From positions 1 to 7,846 of the forward strand of contig DASZQO010000320.1 of the NCBI GenBank assembly GCA_035549615.1: a stretch of 7,846 bases of DNA. The letters run 5' to 3'. Position 1 is the stretch's first letter; each line of letters opens with the position of its first letter. The translations under genes and the position numbers were made by a program. Under the pieces are notes generated by a model that ran no database searches, was not told where the DNA came from, and saw only the letters and a program-made list of their open reading frames with translations. Source of the DNA: JAKAWQ01 sp035549615 (lineage in GTDB: Bacteria > Pseudomonadota > Alphaproteobacteria > Acetobacterales > Acetobacteraceae). Shown in pieces: positions 1 to 5,728 of the stretch.

Positions 1-162
1 GAGTCGGTTGTGATTCAGTGCTGAGCGAAGCCGTGCTGCCTTGCCGTCGATCAGGAGCGGATGCGGCGATCAAAGGGTAATGCCGGTTTATTTGAATGCG
101 CAGACTATCGCGTTTTGATTTAGAAATGATCTAAGGTGACCCGGAACGCCAGGGCTCCCGCT
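1..162. other. Gene-free left edge
   Basis: I see no convincing coding region here. Short open frames across it have no recognisable protein character. The only structured element is the palindrome at 119-135, listed separately. On the minus strand there is no ATG or GTG between 118 and 1, so any gene served by that palindrome in the leftward direction would begin outside the window. Confidence 0.5.
119..135. promoter_or_regulatory. Candidate Irr box (iron control element-like palindrome)
   Basis: The sequence TTTAGAAATGATCTAAG is an interrupted palindrome. It resembles the iron control element bound by the haem-responsive regulator Irr in Rhizobiales, which I recall as TTTAGAA-NNN-TTCTAAA. 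The left half-site matches at 7 of 7 positions and the right at 5 of 7. It lies in an A/T-rich pocket of otherwise GC-rich DNA. It is downstream of the stop of the small gene at 163-375, so the likely target lies off the left edge. A chance palindrome remains possible. Confidence 0.35.
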
Positions 163-375
163 TCAGAGTCGCTCCTGGATTGCACGAACCGGAACGCACA
201 GCGCCCGAACGAGCCGCTTGCCTATCACCAGCTCCGGGTTCTCCGCGACCCATTCTGCATAGAACGAGAGCTGCTCCATATTGCAGGTAAGCGACGACAT
301 CGGCTGGTAGAGCGGATCGACCTGATGGCAGGCGGTCCCGTGCACGGCGCAAAGAACGAAAAGCAACTTGACCAT
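163..375 (-). CDS. Small exported/lipoprotein-like cysteine-containing protein
   Basis: This encodes a 70-residue protein beginning MVKLLFVLCAVHGTACHQVD. A Lys at position 3 is followed by a short hydrophobic stretch (residues 4-12), and cysteines sit at 9, 16, 31 and 60. This looks like a signal peptide, possibly with a lipidated Cys16, though the hydrophobic core is short. The central part (AEWVAENPEL, residues 40-49) is amphipathic. Four cysteines in 70 residues suggest disulfides or metal binding. The layout resembles short uncharacterised proteins common in Alphaproteobacteria, but I cannot name a family. The frame continues upstream to a GTG at 414; I chose the ATG at 375 because it places the hydrophobic segment at the N terminus. 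No good ribosome binding site is visible. The gene is divergent from the large regulator and shares its intergenic repeats. Confidence 0.5.
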   Translation of the reverse strand: MVKLLFVLCAVHGTACHQVDPLYQPMSSLTCNMEQLSFYAEWVAENPELVIGKRLVRALCVPVRAIQERL

Positions 376-421
376 TTCGAAATGATTGACCGAGGGCGTT
401 ATCACCAGGTCCACGGTCTCA

Positions 422-461
422 TCAAAAAATCGTCAAAAAAGGTAATGTTGCCGTCAAAAAA
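422..461. repeat. Three helically phased TCAAAAAA direct repeats (candidate operator)
   Basis: The octamer TCAAAAAA occurs at 422-429, 433-440 and 454-461. The last two copies extend to an identical 10-mer, CGTCAAAAAA (431-440 and 452-461). Start-to-start spacing is 11 and 21 bp, about one and two helical turns, so all three present the same DNA face. OmpR-type winged-helix activators, including SARPs, bind direct repeats with about 11-bp periodicity. The gene just downstream encodes such a winged helix, so autoregulation is a natural inference. Phased A-tracts also bend DNA, so an architectural role is an alternative. The array lies between two divergent genes and could control both. Confidence 0.55.
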
Positions 462-462
462 G

Positions 463-492
463 CTGACTTGCGCCACTGCGCGAGTCTAAATA
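463..492 (+). promoter_or_regulatory. Possible promoter for the BTAD regulator
   Basis: CTGACT at 463-468 could act as a -35 element. The A/T-rich run at 487-496 (TAAATATTAA) could hold the -10 element, about 18 bp away. Transcription would start near 498, leaving a leader of roughly 40 bases before the ATG at 537. The match to consensus is weak. The placement directly after the phased repeats fits activator-dependent promoters, which often have poor -35 elements. Confidence 0.28.
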
Positions 493-536
493 TTAAATGT
501 ACGGTATCGGGTGCAGTGATTTCGAGTGCGGAGGAA

Positions 537-2570
537 ATGTCGGCTCGTTTCCGACTGATCCTGCTGGGCGCATTTGCGCTTGAGGCCGACGGGCGGGCCG
601 TCGGCAGCCTGCCGCGCAAGGCGCAGGCCCTGCTCGCACTATTGGCTTTGCGTGACCGCCCAATGAGCCGCGAGAGGGCGGCTGACCTGCTGTGGACGAC
701 GAGCGCGCCCGACCAGGCACGGCACAGTCTGCGGCAGACGCTGTGGGTGCTCAACAGCCAAGCGGGCGGCGATTTCATCTCTGCAAAAAGCGGTGATCTC
801 TGGCTCGATCACGACAGCATTGTCAGTGATGCGGCCGAAATCATCGCGCTCGCGAATGCTGTGGATCGCGAGACACTGTCCCGTTGCGCCGCGCTTTATC
901 GGGGCTCTCTGCTGGAAAATCTCTCTTCGGTGTCGCCGGGCTTCGATGAATGGCTTCTAGCGGAGCGTGCGCGCCTATCCGGCCTGGCGATGCAGGCGCT
1001 TCGGCGGCTGGCCGATGCGGAGGCAGCCGTGCACAATTTCGATGCGGCGGTCGTAGCGGCGGCACAGCTCGTCGCGCTTGATGAGCTGCGTGAAGACGGA
1101 CACCGTCTCCTCATTCAGCTTCTCGCAGCGGCAGGGCGGCGTGGCGAGGCGCTGCGCCAGTACGAGATCTGCGCAGGCATACTGAGGCGCGAACTGGATG
1201 TACCCCCCGATCCCGACACGGTGGCGCTCGTCCGGCAAATCCGCGACGGAGCGAGGCGTTTGGATGCCGGCCGGACCACGAGCCCGACATTTTTGGCGCC
1301 TTGCTGGGTGGCTGATGACGAAAAGCGGCCGGCTTCCAATCCGATTTCTCCTTTCACACTTGCGCCGGCGCTGCCTGAAAAGGCGCGGATCGCAGTGCTT
1401 CCATTCCGGAACATGTCGGACAATCCGGACCATGGCCATCTTGCCGAGGGGCTCGCCGAGGAGATCGTTACTGCGCTTTCCCGTGTCTCCTGGCTGTCCA
1501 TAACCTCGCCCAGCCTCTCCTTCTCGTACCGAGGCTCCGTCGTAGACTTGAGGCGGGTCGCGGGTGAGCTCGGGGTGCAGTATGTCGTGGAAGGATCGGT
1601 CCGGGCGGCCGGCGGGAGGGCCCGTTCCACGTACCGCCTCGTCGAGGCCAAAACCGGAACGTGCCTCGCATCGGATCGCTTCGACCTGCCGCTCGACGAT
1701 ATTCTCGATCTTCAGGAAAAAGTCGCGCTTGGGGTCACCGGCGCTGTAGAACCGGTGTTGCAGGCCGCCGAAGCCGCGCACTCCCTCGGCCGTCCGGCAG
1801 AGCTTCTGACCCCTAAAGACCTCTACCTTCGCAGCTATGCAATGGCACTGTCGTCGGGGGCCCGGTTTCGCGAAGCGCTTCCCTTGCTTGAGCAAGCGAT
1901 GACCCAAGATCCACACTTCGCCCCAGCAGCGGCCTGGGCATCAGTCGGGCGCATGAGGCTGGTCGAAGACGGCCGAAGCGACAATCCGGCGTCCGATTGC
2001 CAAAGGGGAATAGATCACGCCCGGCACGCACTCGAAGTGGCCGGCGGCGACCCCGCTGTGATGACAAACTGCGCGCTGGCCCTCGCCTATTTCGGCGAGG
2101 ACATCGGGCTAACCACAGGCCTGATAGACCGGGCGCTGAAGCTCAATCCAGGTCATGCCCGAGGTTGGCATGTCAGCGGCATGCTCCGGTTCTATGCCGG
2201 CGATCTCGATGCCGCGATTGAGCATGTCAAAACGTCAATGCGCCTGAGCCCGCGGTCGCGTGTGGGCTGGGGTACAACCTGGATCGGCGCCGCTCAATTC
2301 CTAAGTGGGCGGTTCAATGAAGGTGTCGCCACGCTTAAACTGGCAATCCAGGAGGATCCAAGCTTCCCCGATCCTTACCGGTTTTTGGCAGCCTGCTATG
2401 CCCACATGAACCGTCTCGACAAAGCGAGAAGGCTCGCAGCACAGCTACGCAAAATCACTCCCGAGCCGATGCCTGATACGACCCATATGCGAAATGATGA
2501 ACAGCGCGAAATGCTGGTTGCCGGCTTAAGGCTGGCCGGGACCGCACCTATGAAGCGGGGGTCAATATGA
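537..2570 (+). CDS. SARP-like regulator: winged helix + BTAD + TolB-like + TPR
   Basis: A 677-residue cytoplasmic transcriptional regulator. Residues 4-95 form an OmpR/SARP-type winged helix (FRLILLGAFALEADGR, then LPRKAQALLALLAL). Residues 102-237 are a bacterial transcriptional activator domain (LYRGSLLENL, DEWLLAERARL, LDELREDGHRLLIQLLAAAG, GEALRQYE). Residues 283-405 resemble the TolB-like domain of adenylate-cyclase-type TPR proteins (RIAVLPFRNMS, LAEGLAEEIVTALSRV, YVVEGSVR). TPR-like repeats fill about 425-640. There is no response-regulator receiver domain and no membrane segment, so the input is probably a protein or ligand sensed by the TolB/TPR part. The frame extends to a TTG at 468, and a GTG at 516 is possible. 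I favour the ATG at 537 because the conserved domain starts just after it, although GGAGG at 530-534 is only two bases away. Domain order is clear; target genes are unknown. Confidence 0.88.
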   Translation: MSARFRLILLGAFALEADGRAVGSLPRKAQALLALLALRDRPMSRERAADLLWTTSAPDQARHSLRQTLWVLNSQAGGDFISAKSGDLWLDHDSIVSDAAEIIALANAVDRETLSRCAALYRGSLLENLSSVSPGFDEWLLAERARLSGLAMQALRRLADAEAAVHNFDAAVVAAAQLVALDELREDGHRLLIQLLAAAGRRGEALRQYEICAGILRRELDVPPDPDTVALVRQIRDGARRLDAGRTTSPTFLAPCWVADDEKRPASNPISPFTLAPALPEKARIAVLPFRNMSDNPDHGHLAEGLAEEIVTALSRVSWLSITSPSLSFSYRGSVVDLRRVAGELGVQYVVEGSVRAAGGRARSTYRLVEAKTGTCLASDRFDLPLDDILDLQEKVALGVTGAVEPVLQAAEAAHSLGRPAELLTPKDLYLRSYAMALSSGARFREALPLLEQAMTQDPHFAPAAAWASVGRMRLVEDGRSDNPASDCQRGIDHARHALEVAGGDPAVMTNCALALAYFGEDIGLTTGLIDRALKLNPGHARGWHVSGMLRFYAGDLDAAIEHVKTSMRLSPRSRVGWGTTWIGAAQFLSGRFNEGVATLKLAIQEDPSFPDPYRFLAACYAHMNRLDKARRLAAQLRKITPEPMPDTTHMRNDEQREMLVAGLRLAGTAPMKRGSI

Positions 2571-2627
2571 ACCTCCGACCAGGCCCCACGGGGTACACGA
2601 AATGCGGTCAGCAAAGAGGAGAGGCTG

Positions 2628-2647
2628 TTCTTTCTTGAGAGAAAGAA
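2628..2647. repeat. Perfect 8-bp inverted repeat (possible weak terminator)
   Basis: TTCTTTCT (2628-2635) and AGAAAGAA (2640-2647) form a perfect stem around a TGAG loop. The stem is mostly A/T. A run of five T residues follows only at 2656-2660, so it is a poor match to an intrinsic terminator, although it lies 58 bases after the regulator stop. Its core recurs at 2718-2734. Confidence 0.5.
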
Positions 2648-2712
2648 TCAAGGAATTTTTATCTTTTCATTCATAGTCCACAACCGGCCCCTGGTCCGGA
2701 AAACGGAGAAAA

Positions 2713-2737
2713 GGCTTTTTCTTCAGAAAAAGAAGCC
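2713..2737. repeat. Second copy of the TTTCTT-AGA-AAAGAA palindrome
   Basis: This segment starts GGCTTTTTCT and ends AAAGAAGCC, giving a stem-loop with a GGCTT/AAGCC base and a T/A-rich upper stem. Its core at 2718-2734 matches the core at 2631-2647 at 15 of 17 positions, 87 bp away. It reads as a repeated palindromic site rather than an unrelated hairpin. Confidence 0.5.
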
Positions 2738-2773
2738 CTATCCTTTCTGGCACTTCAAGAAATGCGCAACATT

Positions 2774-2879
2774 TTAGAGTGAGATGCGTTTGCTTCCGCT
2801 CACGCATCCCACTCTCGCCATTTGTTTTCTCGTGTGATTCAGACATCCGGTGATCCCGCCTCCGGTCATCACGCTCTAA
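2774..2879. repeat. Palindromic repeat unit with imperfect terminal inverted repeats
   Basis: TTAGAGTGAGATG (2774-2786) and CATCACGCTCTAA (2867-2879) are inverted relative to each other and agree at 11 of 13 positions, bounding a 106-bp unit. Within it, 2776-2788 and 2803-2815 form a 13-bp stem with one mismatch and a 14-base loop, and GTGAT (2850-2854) pairs with ATCAC (2868-2872). Termini of the TTAGAG...CTCTAA kind are familiar from dispersed palindromic elements in Rhizobiales genomes, which is recollection rather than a search. The right end covers the stop codon of the methyltransferase gene (2876-2878). The stem lacks the T-run of a terminator on either strand. Confidence 0.5.
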
Positions 2880-3682
2880 GCGCGGCGGGCGATCAGCGCC
2901 GAGGATTCCAGCACCTCGCTCAACGTCCCCTCCGGTGCCAGGCGCGCAAAGAGCGCCCTGAGATCCACTGCCAGCGCCTCCACGCGCTCGCCGAGCCGCG
3001 CGCGCGAAAGGCTGGACATGGAAAGCGCGCGCTCGACCAGGCTCTCCGTGGTCACTTCATGGCGCGTTATGACCGAGACCCTTTCCAGCCGGCAAAAGGC
3101 CGAATCAAGCAGTACGGCCTCATGACGGCGCCAGCTTCCCGTCCGCCTCCGGGCATGGAACGGATCCTGCGCGGCGTAATGATCGGCCAGCGCACGCCAT
3201 TCCTTGGCCCATTCATTTTCCGGCAGTTCAAGATGCGTGTCATGAAAGAGCGCGACGGCGCCTTCGGGCTCGATCATCGTCTCAAGACGGCGCAGCGTCT
3301 CGGCGCGGTCCATCCAATGGAAACTGCGCCCCATGGTGACGAGGCGGAACCGGCCAAGCCCCGGGAAAAGATCGGGATCGAGATCATAGGAGCTGCCCAG
3401 CTGGAAGCTTGCATTCGGCGCGAGGCCCTGCGCCGCCGCCCTGGCTGCCTCCAGCATCCGCGGTTCGGGGTCGAGGCCGATGACCGTGCCGGCGAAATAG
3501 CTGAAGCCGATTGCGAGCGGACCAGGTCCACAGCCAAGATCGAGCACGCGGTGCGCCTCGCCGAGACCCACCTCGGCCGCCACGCGCCGGATGAGCGCCG
3601 GCGGATAGGCCGCGCGTCCTGCACGGTAATGGGCGGCGGACAGGCGGAAGCGATCAGGCTCGAAGGGCAGGGGATCAGACAC
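2876..3682 (-). CDS. Class I SAM-dependent methyltransferase
   Basis: A 268-residue soluble enzyme with the Rossmann-type S-adenosylmethionine fold. Motif I is VLDLGCGPG at residues 46-54. The acidic residue ending strand 2 is Asp71 in VIGLDPEPRMLEAAR, and a typical post-core segment SFHWMD lies at 120-125. The N-terminal pattern (RFRLSAAHYRAGRAAYPPAL) is characteristic of the Methyltransf_11 group. The substrate cannot be inferred. The start is a GTG; in the mRNA, AAGG sits four bases before it, and TATAAG lies just five bases upstream, so a very short leader is possible. The gene is divergent from the dioxygenase, with 134 bp between them, and its stop codon sits inside a palindromic repeat. 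A functional link to either neighbour is not evident. Confidence 0.88.
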   Translation of the reverse strand: MSDPLPFEPDRFRLSAAHYRAGRAAYPPALIRRVAAEVGLGEAHRVLDLGCGPGPLAIGFSYFAGTVIGLDPEPRMLEAARAAAQGLAPNASFQLGSSYDLDPDLFPGLGRFRLVTMGRSFHWMDRAETLRRLETMIEPEGAVALFHDTHLELPENEWAKEWRALADHYAAQDPFHARRRTGSWRRHEAVLLDSAFCRLERVSVITRHEVTTESLVERALSMSSLSRARLGERVEALAVDLRALFARLAPEGTLSEVLESSALIARRA

Positions 3683-3759
3683 GGCGCCTTATACCGAAAC
3701 GCGGGAAAATTCCTGAGTCCCCCCTCGGGCGTCCCTCCCTGTGCCGGTGCCTGGCATCG

Positions 3760-3789
3760 TTAGACGTTCGGGTTCGTCCCTGCTATGGC
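3760..3789 (+). promoter_or_regulatory. Possible promoter for the dioxygenase gene
   Basis: TTAGAC at 3760-3765 and TATGGC at 3784-3789 are separated by 18 bp and could serve as -35 and -10 elements. A start near 3796 would give a leader of about 20 bases that includes the GGAGG at 3806-3810. Both hexamers are weak matches to the consensus. Confidence 0.28.
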
Positions 3790-3816
3790 TATGCCTTCTG
3801 CGCATGGAGGAACCCC

Positions 3817-4707
3817 ATGGAAGCAGCGATATCGAACGCCAGGGCAAGCACCGGGCCCGAGATCGTGCCCACCGGCGCGGCCCTGGGGGCGGAGATGCGC
3901 GGGGTCGATCTCCGCAATCTCGATGACGCCACCTTCGCCAGGCTTCACGAAGCGTGGCTTGCGCATGGCGTGCTGCTCCTTCGCGATCAGCATTTGAGCG
4001 ATGCGGACCTGATCCGGTTCAGCCGCCGCTTCGGTGATCTCGATTTCGCGCCGGTGCAGGAGAATGGCCAGCGCTTCGTTCCCGGACATCCGGAGATCTA
4101 TGTCGTCTCCAACGTGCTGGGCGCGGACGGCAAGCCGATCGGCAGCCTCGGCGCGGGCGAGGCGGTATGGCACACTGATATGTCGTATCTGGAGAAGCCG
4201 CCCAAGGCGAGCATGCTCTACGCGCTCGAAGTGCCGGAAGCCGGCGGTGATACCTGGTTTTCGGATATGTATGCGGCCCATGACCGCCTGCCCGACGCCT
4301 TGCGGGAGAGGCTCGCCGGGCTCCGCGTCAAGCATGACGGCACCTACAACAGCGGCGGCTATGTCCGCGCGGGCGTGACGCCGACGGACGATCCGCGCGA
4401 AGCGCCGGGCCAGCTTCATCCTCTCATCTGCCGCCATCCTGAGACCGGGCGGCGCATGCTCTATCTCGGCCGCCGGCGCAACGCCTATATCGAAGGGTTG
4501 AGTCTCGCGGAGTCCGAAGCGCTGCTTGACGAGATCTGGGCGGTCGCGACTTCGCCCGAGATCGCCTGGCGGCATCACTGGCGCGTCGGCGATCTGGTGC
4601 TCTGGGACAATCGCTGCACCATGCACCGGCGGGACCCGTTCGATGCGGCGGCGCGGCGCGTGATGCACCGCACTCAGGTTAGGGGTGAGGCGCCGCCCGC
4701 CGGCTGA
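3817..4707 (+). CDS. TauD/TfdA-family Fe(II)/2-oxoglutarate-dependent dioxygenase
   Basis: A 296-residue cytoplasmic oxygenase that should couple oxidative decarboxylation of 2-oxoglutarate to hydroxylation of a small organic substrate. The iron triad is visible: His119 and Asp121 in VWHTDMSY, and His270 in CTMHRRD. Arg281 lies 11 residues after His270 and Arg285 15 after it (RRVMHR), the spacing of the 2-oxoglutarate and substrate-acid arginines in E. coli TauD. By my alignment the other taurine contacts (TauD His70, Tyr73, Asn95) become Ala78, Gln81 and Glu115, so taurine is unlikely; another carboxylate or sulfonate is possible. The start is well supported by GGAGG at 3806-3810, six bases before the ATG. 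No transporter or sulfur-assimilation gene is nearby. The gene converges with pyrE across 28 bp without an obvious terminator. Confidence 0.92.
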   Translation: MEAAISNARASTGPEIVPTGAALGAEMRGVDLRNLDDATFARLHEAWLAHGVLLLRDQHLSDADLIRFSRRFGDLDFAPVQENGQRFVPGHPEIYVVSNVLGADGKPIGSLGAGEAVWHTDMSYLEKPPKASMLYALEVPEAGGDTWFSDMYAAHDRLPDALRERLAGLRVKHDGTYNSGGYVRAGVTPTDDPREAPGQLHPLICRHPETGRRMLYLGRRRNAYIEGLSLAESEALLDEIWAVATSPEIAWRHHWRVGDLVLWDNRCTMHRRDPFDAAARRVMHRTQVRGEAPPAG

Positions 4708-4735
4708 TCCGCCTTTTATCCGTCAGGCCCGACCT

Positions 4736-5461
4736 TCAGGCACTGGCGGCCTTGTGCGCGGCCGCCTCCTCGGCGCTGCCCACACCGCCATGCGCCGCCG
4801 ACCAGCCCATCGGGTCTTCGAGGAAGCGGCGCACCTCGGCGAGCGCCGTATCGGCGAAATAGGGCCGGTCCTTGCAGGCTTCGAGCACGTCCCACCACGT
4901 GCAGAGATGATGGAGCGTGATGCCCATGGCGGCGAGCGTCTCGAGGCTGCCCGGAAAGACGCCATAGAAGAAGACGACGAAGGCGTGGTTGACGATCGCG
5001 CCCGCCGCCCGCAGCGCCTCGGTGAACTGGATCTTGGATTGGCCGTCGGTCGTCAGATCCTCGACCAACAAGGTCTCCTTGCCCTCCGGCACATCGCCTT
5101 CGATCAGCGCATTGCGGCCGAAGCCTTTCGGGCGCTTCCGCACATAGGCCATGGGGGCCATCATCCGGTCGGCGATCCAGGCCGCGAAGGGAATGCCCGC
5201 CGTCTCGCCGCCCGCCACCACCTCGATCGTTTCAAGCCCGATATGCCGGCCGATCTTGCCCCCCGCGAGCTCGCAGAGGCGCGCCCGGGCGCGCGGGAAA
5301 TAGATGATGCGCCGGCAATCGATATAGACCGGGGAGGACCAGCCCGAGGTGAAGAGATAGGGTTCCTCCGGGCGGAAATTGACCGCCTTGATCTCAAGCA
5401 GGATGCGCGCCGTCGCCAGCGCCGCATCGCGGTCCCATTCGCTCGTGCCAATTCCCGCCAT
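4736..5461 (-). CDS. pyrE: Orotate phosphoribosyltransferase
   Basis: This enzyme converts orotate and PRPP to orotidine 5'-monophosphate, the fifth step of de novo pyrimidine synthesis, in the cytoplasm. The 241-residue protein has FTSGWSSPVYIDCR at 37-50, VVAGGETAGIPFAAWIADRM at 81-100, the catalytic-loop lysine region RKRPKGFGR at 108-116, and the PRPP-binding signature LLVEDLTTDGQSK at 131-143. Its length fits the longer alphaproteobacterial form. The last dozen or so residues are an Ala/Glu-rich tail that looks unstructured. The start at 5461 has GGGAGG (plus-strand 5467-5472) five bases upstream. The same frame stays open far upstream, antisense to the dehydrogenase gene; that extension is not part of the protein. 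The gene stands alone without other pyr genes, and its leader holds competing hairpins. Confidence 0.93.
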   Translation of the reverse strand: MAGIGTSEWDRDAALATARILLEIKAVNFRPEEPYLFTSGWSSPVYIDCRRIIYFPRARARLCELAGGKIGRHIGLETIEVVAGGETAGIPFAAWIADRMMAPMAYVRKRPKGFGRNALIEGDVPEGKETLLVEDLTTDGQSKIQFTEALRAAGAIVNHAFVVFFYGVFPGSLETLAAMGITLHHLCTWWDVLEACKDRPYFADTALAEVRRFLEDPMGWSAAHGGVGSAEEAAAHKAASA

Positions 5462-5466
5462 TGCAG

Positions 5467-5540
5467 CCTCCCGATCCCGGCGTGGGCAGGTTCCTACTGT
5501 CCTGCCTCCGAAGTTCGCCGCCTTTCGCGACGAACGGAGG
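5467..5540 (-). promoter_or_regulatory. Structured pyrE leader with competing hairpins
   Basis: Read as pyrE leader RNA, CCUCCG (5540-5535) can pair with CGGAGG (5510-5505), extended by UUCG/CGAA across a three-base bulge. GGCAGG (5506-5501) can pair with CCUGCC (5490-5485). The two stems overlap by two bases at 5505-5506. CCUCC is also complementary to the GGAGG of the pyrE ribosome binding site (5471-5467), so a third pairing could block translation. Whether the transcript starts upstream of 5540 is unknown. No U-run follows, so any control would act on translation rather than by intrinsic termination. Confidence 0.35.
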
Positions 5541-5571
5541 GGACAAGCGGGCCACGGAAAACAAAGAGCCG

Positions 5572-5623
5572 GTGTCCCGATTCCGCCCGCATGGCGATGT
5601 GACGTACTTCGGAATCGGGAGAC
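5572..5623. repeat. Perfect 11-bp inverted repeat in the pyrE/dehydrogenase intergenic region
   Basis: TCCCGATTCCG (5575-5585) and CGGAATCGGGA (5610-5620) are exact inverse complements around a 24-base centre. The match continues for three more positions on each side with one mismatch (5572-5574 and 5621-5623). It lies between two divergent genes, about 106 bp before the dehydrogenase start. It could be a regulator site, a stem-loop in either leader, or a dispersed palindromic element. Apart from this and the pyrE leader, the 267-bp intergenic stretch shows nothing clear. Confidence 0.6.
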
Positions 5624-5728
5624 TAAAGCAGATTTGTGTTTGCGGGCAGGGGCAGGAACAAGTCTCAGCCGGTTGACGGGCCGGGTGCCGGCCGGCAGCT
5701 TGCCGTCGCGATTGAGAAAGGGGTGGGG

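Larger units (their letters stand above)
2571..2875. other. Gene-free, repeat-rich intergenic region
   Basis: About 305 bases between the regulator stop and the methyltransferase stop hold no credible gene. The DNA is more A/T-rich than its surroundings and is dominated by inverted repeats: hairpins at 2628-2647 and 2713-2737, and a palindromic unit at 2774-2879. The flanking genes converge here, so transcription from both sides ends in this stretch. No textbook intrinsic terminator is present. Confidence 0.7.

Noticed and set aside
136..489. 117-codon plus-strand open frame at the left edge
   Set aside because: No recognisable features. The minus-strand frame over the same bases has a plausible exported small protein, and this frame's end consists of the A-tract repeats.
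975..1916. 313-codon minus-strand open frame inside the regulator gene
   Set aside because: It is antisense to a clear BTAD/TolB protein, has no recognisable motif, and is typical of spurious frames in GC-rich DNA.
2776..2815. Intrinsic terminator for the methyltransferase or the regulator
   Set aside because: The stem is strong, but no T-run follows it on either strand, so it is better described as part of a palindromic repeat.
2822..3763. 313-codon plus-strand open frame over the methyltransferase
   Set aside because: The minus-strand frame has SAM-binding motif I; the plus-strand product is Arg/Pro/His-rich with no domain.
3760..4668. 302-codon minus-strand open frame over the dioxygenase
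   Set aside because: The dioxygenase on the plus strand has all catalytic residues and a strong ribosome binding site; the antisense frame has neither.
3817..4707. Assignment as taurine dioxygenase (tauD)
   Set aside because: The family is certain, but the taurine-contact residues do not appear conserved and no taurine transport genes are adjacent, so no symbol is given.
4685..5602. 305-codon plus-strand open frame over pyrE
   Set aside because: It is antisense to the PRPP-binding signature of PyrE, and its composition is typical of a shadow frame.
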